Positions 36,165 to 44,343 of a stretch of DNA of 64,000 nucleotides are shown one piece after another. Made by a program: the position numbers and the translations under genes. The stretch comes from Oceanicella sp. SM1341. GTDB lineage: Bacteria; Pseudomonadota; Alphaproteobacteria; Rhodobacterales; Rhodobacteraceae. A model generated the notes under the pieces. That model did not search any database, was not told the origin of the DNA, and saw nothing but the letters and a program-made list of their open reading frames with translations. Positions within the stretch are counted from its first letter, which is position 1. Each line of letters opens with the position of its first letter. The stretch is from assembly GCF_003448965.1 (NCBI RefSeq), contig NZ_QRGC01000001.1, forward strand, positions 1 through 64,000. Direction: 5' to 3'.

Positions 36165-36581
36165 TCAGCGCGGCGGGATGGAATAGGTGAGGCTGGCGCG
36201 CGCGACCGGGGCCTCGATGCCCTCGGAGCGGATCAGCACGTCGCCCACGCTCAGCACCCGGCCGAGCTTGAGGATGCGCGCCTCCGCCGTGAGCCCGGCC
36301 GTGCCCGGCTTGCGCATGAAGTCGATGGAGCAGCTCGTGGTGACCGCCAGCGCCTTCGGCCCGATCATCGACAGGGTGGCGAGGTAGTAGGCGCAGTCGG
36401 CGAGGGCGAACATCGTGGGGCCGGAGACCGTGCCGCCCGGCCGCAGGTCGGCCCCGGTGACGGCCATCGCCACGTCCACCCGCATCGGCGCGACCGCAGT
36501 CACCCGGAAGCGCGGGGCCATCTGCGGAAACTCCTCTGCCATGAACCGCTCCAGCGCCGCGGCATCCATCACCGGCTGCAT
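36165..36581 (-). CDS. PaaI-like hotdog-fold thioesterase
   Basis: A 138-residue single-hotdog protein. The central motif region reads DLRPGGTVSGPTMFALADCAYYLATL, so the His-Gly-Gly of classic PaaI is replaced by Ser-Gly-Pro. The downstream SCSIDFMRKP and GRVLSVGDVLI strands fit the family. It probably hydrolyses an acyl-CoA, but the substrate and catalytic residues are not certain. ATG 36581 follows GGGAGG by 8 nt. It is divergent from the crotonase gene 80 bp away, suggesting a shared acyl-CoA theme. Confidence 0.88.
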   Translation of the reverse strand: MQPVMDAAALERFMAEEFPQMAPRFRVTAVAPMRVDVAMAVTGADLRPGGTVSGPTMFALADCAYYLATLSMIGPKALAVTTSCSIDFMRKPGTAGLTAEARILKLGRVLSVGDVLIRSEGIEAPVARASLTYSIPPR

Positions 36582-36661
36582 CCGCCGTTCCTCCCCGTTG
36601 TCATTCGTTTCCCATTGCCTAAGCTGGCGGCGATGCCGAGGCAAGAAAAGGAACACCGGGG

Positions 36662-37450
36662 ATGGAAGATCTGCTCACGCGCGAGGATGCGGCCGGGGTC
36701 GCCACGCTCACCCTCAACCGGCCCGAGCGGCTGAACCCGCTCTCCGACGCGATGCTCGACGCGCTGCAGGCCGCACTCGATGCGCTGGAGCAGGACCGCG
36801 ACATCCGCGCCGTGGTGCTGCGCGGCGCCGGCCGGGCCTTCTGCGCCGGGCACGACCTGCGCGAGATGAGCGCCGCCCGCCAGGCGCCGGACGGCGGCGC
36901 CGAGGCCTTCCGCGCGCTCTTCGCCAAGTGCTCGAAGGTGATGACCTCGATCACCCTTCTGCCGCAGCCGGTGATCGCGCAGGTGCAGGGGCTGGCGGCG
37001 GCGGCGGGCTGCCAGCTCGTCGCCACCTGCGACATGGCGGTGGCCGGAGAGGGGGCGCGTTTCGGGGTGAACGGGGTGAACATCGGCCTGTTCTGCTCCA
37101 CGCCCATGGTGGCGCTCACCCGCAACATCCCGGCGAAACACGCTTTCGAGATGCTCACCACCGGCGCGTTCATCGACGCTGCGCGGGCGCGCGAGCTGGG
37201 GCTGGTGAACCGCGTGGTGCCGGAGGCCGGGCTCGACGCGGCGGCGCAGGAGCTGGCCGCCACCGTGGCCGCCAAGCTCGCCACCGCGGTGCGCATCGGC
37301 AAACGCGCCTTCTACGAGCAGGCGGAGATGGGCCTGCAGCAGGCCTATGCCCACACCGGCGAGGTGATGGCGCTCAACATGATGGACGATGACACCGCCG
37401 AGGGCATCACCGCCTTCCTTGAGAAACGCGCCCCCCGCTGGCAGGGCTGA
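36662..37450 (+). CDS. Enoyl-CoA hydratase/isomerase-family protein lacking both catalytic Glu
   Basis: A 262-residue crotonase-fold protein. Oxyanion-hole motifs GAGRAFCAGHDLREM and VQGLAAAAGCQLVATCD are intact. Where active hydratases have the first Glu (GGGCELA) it has Gln (AAGCQLV), and where they have the second (QPEILLG) it has Gly (VNGVNIG). It is therefore unlikely to be a hydratase. The sequence resembles the ECHDC3-like group of crotonases. It is divergent from the thioesterase gene and converges on ctaA with only 5 nt between stops. Confidence 0.88.
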   Translation: MEDLLTREDAAGVATLTLNRPERLNPLSDAMLDALQAALDALEQDRDIRAVVLRGAGRAFCAGHDLREMSAARQAPDGGAEAFRALFAKCSKVMTSITLLPQPVIAQVQGLAAAAGCQLVATCDMAVAGEGARFGVNGVNIGLFCSTPMVALTRNIPAKHAFEMLTTGAFIDAARARELGLVNRVVPEAGLDAAAQELAATVAAKLATAVRIGKRAFYEQAEMGLQQAYAHTGEVMALNMMDDDTAEGITAFLEKRAPRWQG

Positions 37451-37455
37451 GCGCG

Positions 37456-38598
37456 TCAGGCCCGGCCGCGGATGCGCTCCTCGGCCGGGTAGGCGGCCTC
37501 GAAGCGCGCGCGCAGGATGAGGCAGAACAGCACCACGGCGCCCACCTGGTGGAGAAGCGCGAGGCCCACCGGCGCCGCGTGCATCACCGTGGCGATGCCG
37601 ATCACCACCTGCAGCACCAGCATGGCCGCCATCGCCGAATAGGCCCGCCGCACGCCCGAGAGCGCCGCGCGCCGCGCCCGGGCCCAGAGGAACAGCCCGA
37701 ACACGAACACCACGTAGCCCAGCATGCGGTGGTTGAACTGCACCAGCGCGGGGTTCTCGAAGAAATTGGTCCAGAGCGGCTGGTAGTCGAAGCTCTCGGA
37801 GGGCAGGAACTCGCCGTTCATCATCGGCCAGTCGATGTAGCCGCGGCCCGCGTCGATGCCGGCCACCAGCGCGCCGAGCAGGATCTGTGCGAAGGCGAGC
37901 GCCACCAGCACGCCGGTGAGGCCCTTCAGCCCGGCCTGCGCCTGCCGGCGGGCCTGCAGCAGCGTGGCCTCGTCACGCCGGAGCTGGAAGACGAACCAGG
38001 CGATGAGCCCGAGGATGAGGAAGGCCAGCCCGAGATGCGTCGCCAGCCGGTAGCTCGCCACGCTCACCATCTCGCCGGTGAGCCCCGAGGAGACCATCCA
38101 CCAGCCGATGGCGCCCTGCAGCCCGCCCAGCAGCCCCACGCCGAGCAGCCGCGGGGTCCAGCCGGTGGGGATCTTGCGGCGCAGCAGGAACCAGAAGAAC
38201 CCCAGCGCCCAGACGAGCCCGATGGCCCGGCCGAGCTGCCGATGGCTCCACTCCCACCAGTAGATGGACTTGAATTCGTCCACGGTCATGGACTTGTTGA
38301 TCAGCTCGAACTGCGGGATCTGCTGGTAGAGGGCGAATTCCGCCTCCCAGTCCGCCTGCGAGAGCGGCGGCAGCGCGCCGGTGAGCGGCTTCCACTGGGT
38401 GATCGACAGGCCGGAATCGGTGAGCCGGGTGAGCCCGCCCACCGCGATCATCGCCACCAGCATCACGAAGATGAGCATGAGCCAGACCGAGATCTGCCGG
38501 CGCGCGCGGCGCTTCGCCGCCTGGGCGGCGCCGGGCACCGCGGCGGGCTTGGGCCCGGTGTCGGAGACCTCGACGAAGATGCTGCGCTTCTGGCTCAT
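37456..38598 (-). CDS. ctaA: Heme A synthase (COX15/CtaA)
   Basis: A 380-residue membrane enzyme with about eight helices that oxidises heme O to heme A. The conserved heme-ligand histidines are visible in YWWEWSHRQLGR, SYRLATHLGLAF, VQFNHRMLGYVV and ALLHQVGAVVLF. The N-terminal GGLTRLTDSGLSITQWKPLTGALPPLS is the type 2 (alphaproteobacterial/mitochondrial) signature. Its presence implies an aa3-type oxidase elsewhere in addition to the cbb3 oxidase in this window. Start ATG 38598 is 11 nt after the trmJ stop, so it is likely co-transcribed with trmJ. Confidence 0.95.
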   Translation of the reverse strand: MSQKRSIFVEVSDTGPKPAAVPGAAQAAKRRARRQISVWLMLIFVMLVAMIAVGGLTRLTDSGLSITQWKPLTGALPPLSQADWEAEFALYQQIPQFELINKSMTVDEFKSIYWWEWSHRQLGRAIGLVWALGFFWFLLRRKIPTGWTPRLLGVGLLGGLQGAIGWWMVSSGLTGEMVSVASYRLATHLGLAFLILGLIAWFVFQLRRDEATLLQARRQAQAGLKGLTGVLVALAFAQILLGALVAGIDAGRGYIDWPMMNGEFLPSESFDYQPLWTNFFENPALVQFNHRMLGYVVFVFGLFLWARARRAALSGVRRAYSAMAAMLVLQVVIGIATVMHAAPVGLALLHQVGAVVLFCLILRARFEAAYPAEERIRGRA

Positions 38599-38609
38599 GG
38601 GGTCGGTCC

Positions 38610-39386
38610 TCAGCTCTCGCGCGGGCGGCTGCGCTCGGCAAGCGCGCGCACCACGCCGTAGAATGTCCGCAGGTCGGTGTCGGTGAGGGGCGCGCGCGCG
38701 AAGATGTTGCGCAGGTTCGCCTCCATCGACGGGCGCTTGTGCTCGGGCCAGAAGAAGCCCGCCGTCTCCAGCCGCTCGGTGAGGCTGTCCACGAAACGCT
38801 CCACCTCGCCGGTCTCGGCCATGCGGGTGCGACCCAGCTCGAGGGTCTCGCCCTCGGTCTCGGTCACCTGCCGGCGCCACTCGTAGGCGGTGAGCAGCAC
38901 GCATTGCCCGAGGTTGAGCGAGGCGAAGGCAGGGTTCACCGGCACGGTGATGATGGCGTTGGCGCGCACCACGTCCTCGTTCTCGAGGCCGGCGCGCTCG
39001 GCGCCGAAGAGCACGCCCACCTTCTCGCCGGCCGCGATCTTCTGTGCCGCGAGGCGCATGGCGTGCTCGGGCGTCATCACCGGCTTGATCATGTCGCGCG
39101 GCCGGGCGGTGGTGGCGAAGATGTAGTTGAGGTCGGCGGTGGCCTCGGCGCTGGTCTCGGTCACCATCGCCTCGTCGAGCAGCCGCCCGGCGCCGGAGGC
39201 CATGGCCACGGCGCGCGAGTTCGGCCAGCCGTCCCGCGGGGCGACGATGCGCATCCGGTCGAGGCCGAAGTTCCACATCGCCCGCGCCGCGGCACCGATG
39301 TTCTCGCCCATCTGGGGCTTCACGAGCACCATCACCGGGCCGGGTCCGCCGGCGGGATCTGCCTCGTTTCGCTCGGTCGCGCTCAT
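38610..39386 (-). CDS. trmJ: tRNA (cytidine/uridine-2'-O)-methyltransferase TrmJ
   Basis: A 258-residue SPOUT-class methyltransferase acting on tRNA position 32. The motifs of this class are clear: VLVKPQMGENIGAAARAMWNFGL, GVLFGAERAGLENEDV and the knot-forming ITVPVNPAFASLNLGQCVLL. The extra C-terminal helical part after residue 165 distinguishes TrmJ from TrmL. ATG 39386 has GAGGAG about 6 nt upstream; a GTG two codons earlier is less likely. It lies upstream of ctaA and divergent from icd. Confidence 0.93.
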   Translation of the reverse strand: MSATERNEADPAGGPGPVMVLVKPQMGENIGAAARAMWNFGLDRMRIVAPRDGWPNSRAVAMASGAGRLLDEAMVTETSAEATADLNYIFATTARPRDMIKPVMTPEHAMRLAAQKIAAGEKVGVLFGAERAGLENEDVVRANAIITVPVNPAFASLNLGQCVLLTAYEWRRQVTETEGETLELGRTRMAETGEVERFVDSLTERLETAGFFWPEHKRPSMEANLRNIFARAPLTDTDLRTFYGVVRALAERSRPRES

Positions 39387-39475
39387 GTCCACTCCTCGGC
39401 CGCCTTGCGTGACGGGTGATACTGCGCGCCCCCGGAGAGTGCAACGGGCGAGGTGCCGCGCCCGGGTTCATGAAA

Positions 39476-39493
39476 TGTATACGGTTGCATACA
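39476..39493. promoter_or_regulatory. TGTAT-N8-ATACA inverted repeat between trmJ and icd
   Basis: TGTATACGGTTGCATACA forms a 5-bp inverted repeat in the only AT-rich stretch of this divergent intergenic region. It lies 81 nt before the icd ATG and 90 nt before the trmJ ATG. It could be an operator or simply part of the promoters. Confidence 0.35.
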
Positions 39494-39573
39494 AAAATGC
39501 GCCGCACCATCTTCCCCGGTGGCAGGGGATGGGCTAAGACGGCCCGGACCCCATCACGGACAGGAGCCCGCAC

Positions 39574-40788
39574 ATGACGAAGATCAAGGTTGAAAACCCG
39601 GTCGTCGAGCTCGACGGCGACGAGATGACCCGGATCATCTGGGACTTCATCAAGCAGAAGCTGATCCTTCCTTACCTCGATATCGACCTGAAGTATTACG
39701 ATCTCGGCATCGAGGAGCGTGACCGCACCGACGACCAGATCACCGTCGACGCCGCCAACGCCATCAAGCAGTACGGCGTGGGCGTGAAATGCGCCACCAT
39801 CACGCCGGACGAGCAGCGGGTGGAGGAGTTCGGGCTCAAGCAGATGTGGCGCTCGCCCAACGGCACCATCCGCAACATCCTCGGCGGCGTGATCTTCCGC
39901 CAGCCGATCATCTGCCAGAACGTGCCGCGGCTGGTGCCGGGCTGGACGCGGCCCATCGTCGTCGGCCGCCACGCCTTCGGCGACCAGTACCGCGCCACCG
40001 ACTTCCGCTTCCCCGGCAAGGGCAAGCTCACCATCAGGTTCGTGGGCGAGGATGGCGAGACCATCGAGCGCGAGGTGTTCCAGGCCCCCTCCGCCGGTGT
40101 CACCATGGCGATGTACAACCTCGACGACTCGATCCGCGATTTCGCCCGCGCCTCGATGAACTACGGCCTGTCGCTGGGCTGGCCGGTGTATCTCTCCACC
40201 AAGAACACCATCCTCAAGGCCTATGACGGTCGCTTCAAGGACCTTTTCCAGGAGGTGTTCGAGGCCGAGTTCGCCGACAAGTTCAAGAAGGCCGGCATCA
40301 CCTACGAGCACCGGCTGATCGACGACATGGTCGCCTGCGCGATGAAGTGGAACGGCGGCTACGTGTGGGCCTGCAAGAACTACGACGGCGACGTGCAGTC
40401 CGACACCGTGGCGCAGGGCTTCGGCTCGCTGGGGCTGATGACCTCGGTGCTGATGACCCCCGATGGCAAGACGGTGGAGGCCGAGGCCGCGCACGGCACC
40501 GTCACCCGCCACTACCGCCAGCACCAGGCGGGCAAGGAGACCTCGACCAACTCCGTCGCCTCGATCTACGCCTGGACCGGGGGCCTCAAGCACCGCGCCA
40601 AGCTCGATGGCAACGCGAAGCTCCTCGAGTTCGCCGAGACCCTCGACAAGGTGACCGTGAAGGCGGTGGAGGACGGGTTCATGACCAAGGACCTCGCGCT
40701 GCTCGTGGGCCCGGACCAGAAGTGGCTCACCACCATGGGCTTCCTCGAGAAGGTCGACGAGTATCTCAACAAGGCCCTGGCCGGCTGA
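39574..40788 (+). CDS. icd: NADP-dependent isocitrate dehydrogenase (eukaryotic-like type)
   Basis: A 404-residue TCA-cycle enzyme converting isocitrate to 2-oxoglutarate. It belongs to the homodimeric group related to mitochondrial [112 protein letters not shown] and [15 protein letters not shown]. The last motif carries the His/Arg that read NADP. Start ATG follows AGGAG by 8 nt. It is followed by a good terminator, so it is monocistronic. Confidence 0.97.
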   Translation: MTKIKVENPVVELDGDEMTRIIWDFIKQKLILPYLDIDLKYYDLGIEERDRTDDQITVDAANAIKQYGVGVKCATITPDEQRVEEFGLKQMWRSPNGTIRNILGGVIFRQPIICQNVPRLVPGWTRPIVVGRHAFGDQYRATDFRFPGKGKLTIRFVGEDGETIEREVFQAPSAGVTMAMYNLDDSIRDFARASMNYGLSLGWPVYLSTKNTILKAYDGRFKDLFQEVFEAEFADKFKKAGITYEHRLIDDMVACAMKWNGGYVWACKNYDGDVQSDTVAQGFGSLGLMTSVLMTPDGKTVEAEAAHGTVTRHYRQHQAGKETSTNSVASIYAWTGGLKHRAKLDGNAKLLEFAETLDKVTVKAVEDGFMTKDLALLVGPDQKWLTTMGFLEKVDEYLNKALAG

Positions 40789-40812
40789 CCGGCCGACACG
40801 GCGGATGACAAG

Positions 40813-40840
40813 GGCCGGCGCAGCAATGCGCCGGCCTTTT
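40813..40840 (+). terminator. Rho-independent terminator of icd
   Basis: A perfect 10-bp stem, GGCCGGCGCA with its complement at 40827-40836, closes a GCAA tetraloop and is followed by TTTT. It begins 25 nt after the icd stop. Confidence 0.92.
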
Positions 40841-41099
40841 CATCGGGTCGGAGCATCGCGCGAGAGCGCGGTGCGCGCCGGCATCTGTGTGCCGTGATCC
40901 GGGGGCTGGCGTTCCGGGAGCCGAAATCGGCCCGTGATGTGAGCCGATGCGAGAATGAGTCACCTCGCGTTTTCAGCGTGCTGTCTGCCTGACTTCACGC
41001 GCGTTGTGTGGTGCGGGCCGCGGCGATGCGTTGGAGGCTGAGACGGGCCGTCGCCGTGCATGCCAGCCTGAAACAGGCGCCATATCAATATCTTGTGGG
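40841..41099. other. Gap between convergent icd and SH3 genes, nothing seen
   Basis: About 260 bp past the icd terminator with slightly lower GC at its right end. I see no ORF with a start signal and no further strong hairpin. Confidence 0.5.
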
Positions 41100-41477
41100 T
41101 TAATCTTCAGGCCCTGCGTCAGGCGTTCCGGCCGTTGGCGGCGCGAGGTTGCGCAGGGGCACCCAGCCCTCGGCGCCGGCGGCGCTGCGGCACCAGCCCC
41201 AGCCATGGGTGCTCTCGAGCATCTCCAGGGCCTCGCCCGTGCGGCAGGTCAGTTCGAGGGCGGAGTAGGTGCGCAGGGCGCGGGGGTGGTCGTCTTCGGG
41301 GGCGATGAGCGTGTCGGGGATCCAGCCGCCGCGGCCCCCGGGGTCGGTGGCCCAGAGCCAGCGGCGGCCGTCCCAGATGTCCTCGCGGCCGTCGAGCCGC
41401 AGCGCCGCGCCGCGGGCGATCCGGAACGGGTCCGGGTAGGTCGCGACATGGTCTGCGCGCACGATGCGTCGGGTCAT
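41100..41477 (-). CDS. SH3-domain protein of unknown function
   Basis: A 125-residue cytoplasmic protein without a signal peptide. The second half is a bacterial SH3-like domain (RTYSALELTCRTGEALEMLESTHGWGWCRSAAGAEGWVPLRNL). The first half is a related beta-rich segment (YPDPFRIARGAALRLDGREDIWDGRRWLWATDPGGRGGWIPDTLI) that looks like a second, diverged SH3 copy. The function is unknown. ATG 41477 follows GGAGG by 7 nt. It lies 62 nt downstream of pheT and may be read from it. Confidence 0.8.
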   Translation of the reverse strand: MTRRIVRADHVATYPDPFRIARGAALRLDGREDIWDGRRWLWATDPGGRGGWIPDTLIAPEDDHPRALRTYSALELTCRTGEALEMLESTHGWGWCRSAAGAEGWVPLRNLAPPTAGTPDAGPED

Positions 41478-41539
41478 GGCGGGCCTCCGTGGGGCCGGGC
41501 CGCGCGCCGGGCGCGGCCCTGGCCGAAGGCAGGGGGTGC

Positions 41540-43954
41540 TCAGCCGCGCAGGGTGCCGCCCGTGGCCCTGGTGACCGCGGCCACCACCTTCGCGGCCACG
41601 GCGTCGATCTCCTTGTCGGTGAGCGTACCCGATTTCGGCTGCAGGCGCACCGAGATCGCGAGCGACTTGCGGCCTTCGCCGAGCTGCTCGGACGCGGCCT
41701 TGCCGGCGAAGATGTCGAACACCGAGACCCGTTCGATCAGCCCCTTGTCGGCGCCGCGGGCGGCTTTCAGCACCGCCTCGGCCTCCACCGTGTCGTCGAG
41801 CACGAAGGCGAAGTCGCGCTCCACGGCCTGGTAGTCCGACACTTCCAGCGCCGGGCGGGTGGTGCCCTTGGCGCGCGGGAAGGGGATGTTCTCGAGGAAG
41901 ACGGTGAGCGCCACCGCCGGGCCCTTCACGCCGAGCGCGGAGAGCACCCTGGGGTGCAGCTCGCCGAACATCGCCAGCGGGGTTTTCGGCCCGAGCGACA
42001 GGCAGGCCGAGCGGCCCGGGTGGTACCAGTCGGGCAGGGCGTCGCGCAGCACCATCAGCCGCTCCACCGGCGCGCCGCAGGCCGAGAGCACGGCCTCGGC
42101 ATCGGCCTTGGCGTCGAAGAGGTCGACCGGGCGGCGGCTGCCCCAGGCGTTGCGCGGCGCGGTGTGGCCGGTGCGGATGGCGGCGGCGACCAGCTTCTGC
42201 TCGCCCGGCTCGCCGCCCTCGAAGAGCGGGCCGATCTCGAACAGCCCGATCTCGCCATGCCCGCGGGCCTGGTTGCGCGCCGCGGCGGAGAGCAGCGCCG
42301 GCAGCAGGCTGGGGCGCATGTTGGTCATCTCGCTGGAGATCGGGTTCTCCAGCCGGCGCGCCGGCTCGCCGCCGCCGAAGAGCGCCGCCTCGGTGTCGGA
42401 GACGAAGGTGTAGGTCACGCATTCGTTGAGGCCGAGCATGGCGAGGGTGCGGCGGGCGCGGCGCTCGCGCATCTGCATCGGCGTGAGGGTGGGGCGGGTG
42501 ACCCCGGTGGTGACCCGGGACATCGGCTTGCCGACGAGCTTCGAGAGCGAGGCCACGCGGGCGATCTCCTCCACGAGATCCGCCTCGCCGTGCACGTCCG
42601 GGCGCCAAGGGGGGACGGCGGCCGAGAGCCTGTCCCCGGTGCGGGTGACGGCGAAGCCGAGCGCCTCGAGCGTGCGCACCTGCTCCTCCTCGGCGATCTC
42701 CATGCCCACGAGGCTCACCACGCGGGCGGGGTCGAGGCCGTAGCTGCGCGCGGTCTCGGGCACCGCGCCGGCGGTGACGATCTCGGAGGCCTCGCCGCCG
42801 CAGAGCTCGAGGATGAGGCGCGTGGCCATCTCCAGCCCGGGGCGGGTGAACTCGGGGTCGACCCCACGCTCGAAGCGGTAGCGGGCGTCGGAGTTGATCT
42901 TCAGCCGGCGGCCGGTGGCAGCGGTGGAGACCGGCTCGAACCAGGCGGCTTCCACGAAGACATCGGTGGTGTCGGGCTCGCAGCCCGAGCCTTCGCCGCC
43001 CATGATCCCGCCGACGGAGGAGGGGCCGTTCGCGTCGCACACCAGGGTCTCGGTACCGTCGAACGTGTGGACACGGCCGTCGAGCGCGGTGAGGGTCTCG
43101 CCCGGGGCGGCCTTGCGCACCAGGATGTCGCCGGCGACGTTCTTCGCGTCGAAGACGTGCAGCGGCCGGGCGCGGTCCATGGTCATGTAGTTGGTGATGT
43201 CGACGAGGGCCGAGATCGGGCGCAGGCCGATGGCGCGCAGCTTGTCCTGCAGCCATTTCGGCGAGGGGCCGTTCTTCACGCCGCGGATATAGCGGCCGAG
43301 GAAGAGCGGGCAATGCGCCTGGGCCGAGGCGTCGATGCTGACCCCCACGGGGGAGGTGAAGCTGCCCGGCACCGGCTCCGGCGCGGGCGTGATCAGCCGG
43401 CCGAGGCCGCGGGCCGCGAGGTCGCGCGCAATGCCGGCCACGCCGAGCGCGTCGGGGCGGTTGGGGGTGATGGCGATGTCGATCACCGGGTCGTCGAGCT
43501 TGGCGTAGTCGACGTAGCGCTGGCCCACCTCGGCATCCTCGGGCAGCTCGATGATGCCGTCATGCTCCTCCGACAGCTCCAGCTCGCGCTCCGAGCACAT
43601 CATGCCGAAGCTCTCCACGCCGCGGATCTTGCCCACGGCGATGGTGGTGTCGAGCCCGGGGATATAATCGCCCGGCCGGGCGACGACCACGCGGATGCCG
43701 GCGCGCGCGTTGGGCGCGCCGCAGATGATCTGCTGCAGCCCGTCGGCGGTCTCGACCTTGCACACGCGCAGGCGGTCCGCGTCCGGGTGCTGCTCTGCTT
43801 CGCGCACGTAGCCGATGCGGAACGCGGCCAGACGCGCGCCGGGGTCCTCCACGCCTTCCACCTCGAGGCCGAGATCGGTGAGCGCGTAGGTGATCTCTTC
43901 GAGGCTGGCCTCGGTTTCCAGATGCTGCCTGAGCCAGGAAAGCGTGAATTTCAT
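41540..43954 (-). CDS. pheT: Phenylalanyl-tRNA synthetase beta subunit
   Basis: An 804-residue beta subunit with the usual domain order. The N-terminal tRNA-binding (EMAP-like) domain is at about 40-150 (GYVREAEQHPDADRLRVCKV, CGAPNARAG). The B3/B4 editing domain follows (LVDITNYMTMDRARPLHVFDA), then B5 (DPARVVSLVGMEI, WRPDVHGEADLVEEIARV), the catalytic-like core and the C-terminal anticodon-binding FDX-ACB domain (DYQAVERDFAFVLDD to SVRLQPKSGTLTDKEI). It pairs with PheS to charge tRNA-Phe. Start ATG at 43954 has only a weak binding site. pheS is not adjacent. Confidence 0.97.
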   Translation of the reverse strand: MKFTLSWLRQHLETEASLEEITYALTDLGLEVEGVEDPGARLAAFRIGYVREAEQHPDADRLRVCKVETADGLQQIICGAPNARAGIRVVVARPGDYIPGLDTTIAVGKIRGVESFGMMCSERELELSEEHDGIIELPEDAEVGQRYVDYAKLDDPVIDIAITPNRPDALGVAGIARDLAARGLGRLITPAPEPVPGSFTSPVGVSIDASAQAHCPLFLGRYIRGVKNGPSPKWLQDKLRAIGLRPISALVDITNYMTMDRARPLHVFDAKNVAGDILVRKAAPGETLTALDGRVHTFDGTETLVCDANGPSSVGGIMGGEGSGCEPDTTDVFVEAAWFEPVSTAATGRRLKINSDARYRFERGVDPEFTRPGLEMATRLILELCGGEASEIVTAGAVPETARSYGLDPARVVSLVGMEIAEEEQVRTLEALGFAVTRTGDRLSAAVPPWRPDVHGEADLVEEIARVASLSKLVGKPMSRVTTGVTRPTLTPMQMRERRARRTLAMLGLNECVTYTFVSDTEAALFGGGEPARRLENPISSEMTNMRPSLLPALLSAAARNQARGHGEIGLFEIGPLFEGGEPGEQKLVAAAIRTGHTAPRNAWGSRRPVDLFDAKADAEAVLSACGAPVERLMVLRDALPDWYHPGRSACLSLGPKTPLAMFGELHPRVLSALGVKGPAVALTVFLENIPFPRAKGTTRPALEVSDYQAVERDFAFVLDDTVEAEAVLKAARGADKGLIERVSVFDIFAGKAASEQLGEGRKSLAISVRLQPKSGTLTDKEIDAVAAKVVAAVTRATGGTLRG

Positions 43955-44343
43955 CTCGATCGGTTCCGCTGCTGTCGGGTTTGCGCGCTTGTCTAGCAAC
44001 GAAAGCCGGGTGATTGAAGCGAAGATTGCGCTGCCCCGCGGCACCGGCGGGCGGGGCTTTCGCCGCAGCCGTTCGTGCTGCGTTGCGAAAGGTGCGGGAG
44101 GGTGCTAGGCGAAGGGCCGCAGGGAGGGGATTCCGCAACGCGGCGCGGGGCCCCCGGAATTGCTCCAGCACCCGCGTGACGCGATGTTCCGTCTTGATCG
44201 CGCGGGGAGCGGAGCCTAAGGTTGAAGGAGGGCCCCTTGGTGCGGTCTGGGGTAACGACAAGCGTTTGTGCGGTGTTTGAAGACAAACCCTTTTATCCTT
44301 GCCGATACCAAGCCTCCTTTCACGGCGAGAAAAGTGCCAGATC
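43955..44343. other. Divergent intergenic region between pheT and the glycosyltransferase
   Basis: 389 bp that must hold both promoters. A hairpin of CTTTCGC (44057-44063) with GCGAAAG (44085-44091), plus inner CGCAG/CTGCG pairing, lies in the pheT leader. There is no Phe-rich leader peptide, so I do not call attenuation. The right third is AT-richer, and GTTTG-AAGA-CAAAC (44275-44288) precedes CCCTTTTAT. Confidence 0.5.

Noticed and set aside
43955-44343. Phe attenuation leader upstream of pheT
   Set aside because: No short ORF with clustered Phe codons and no terminator/antiterminator pair that I can recognise.
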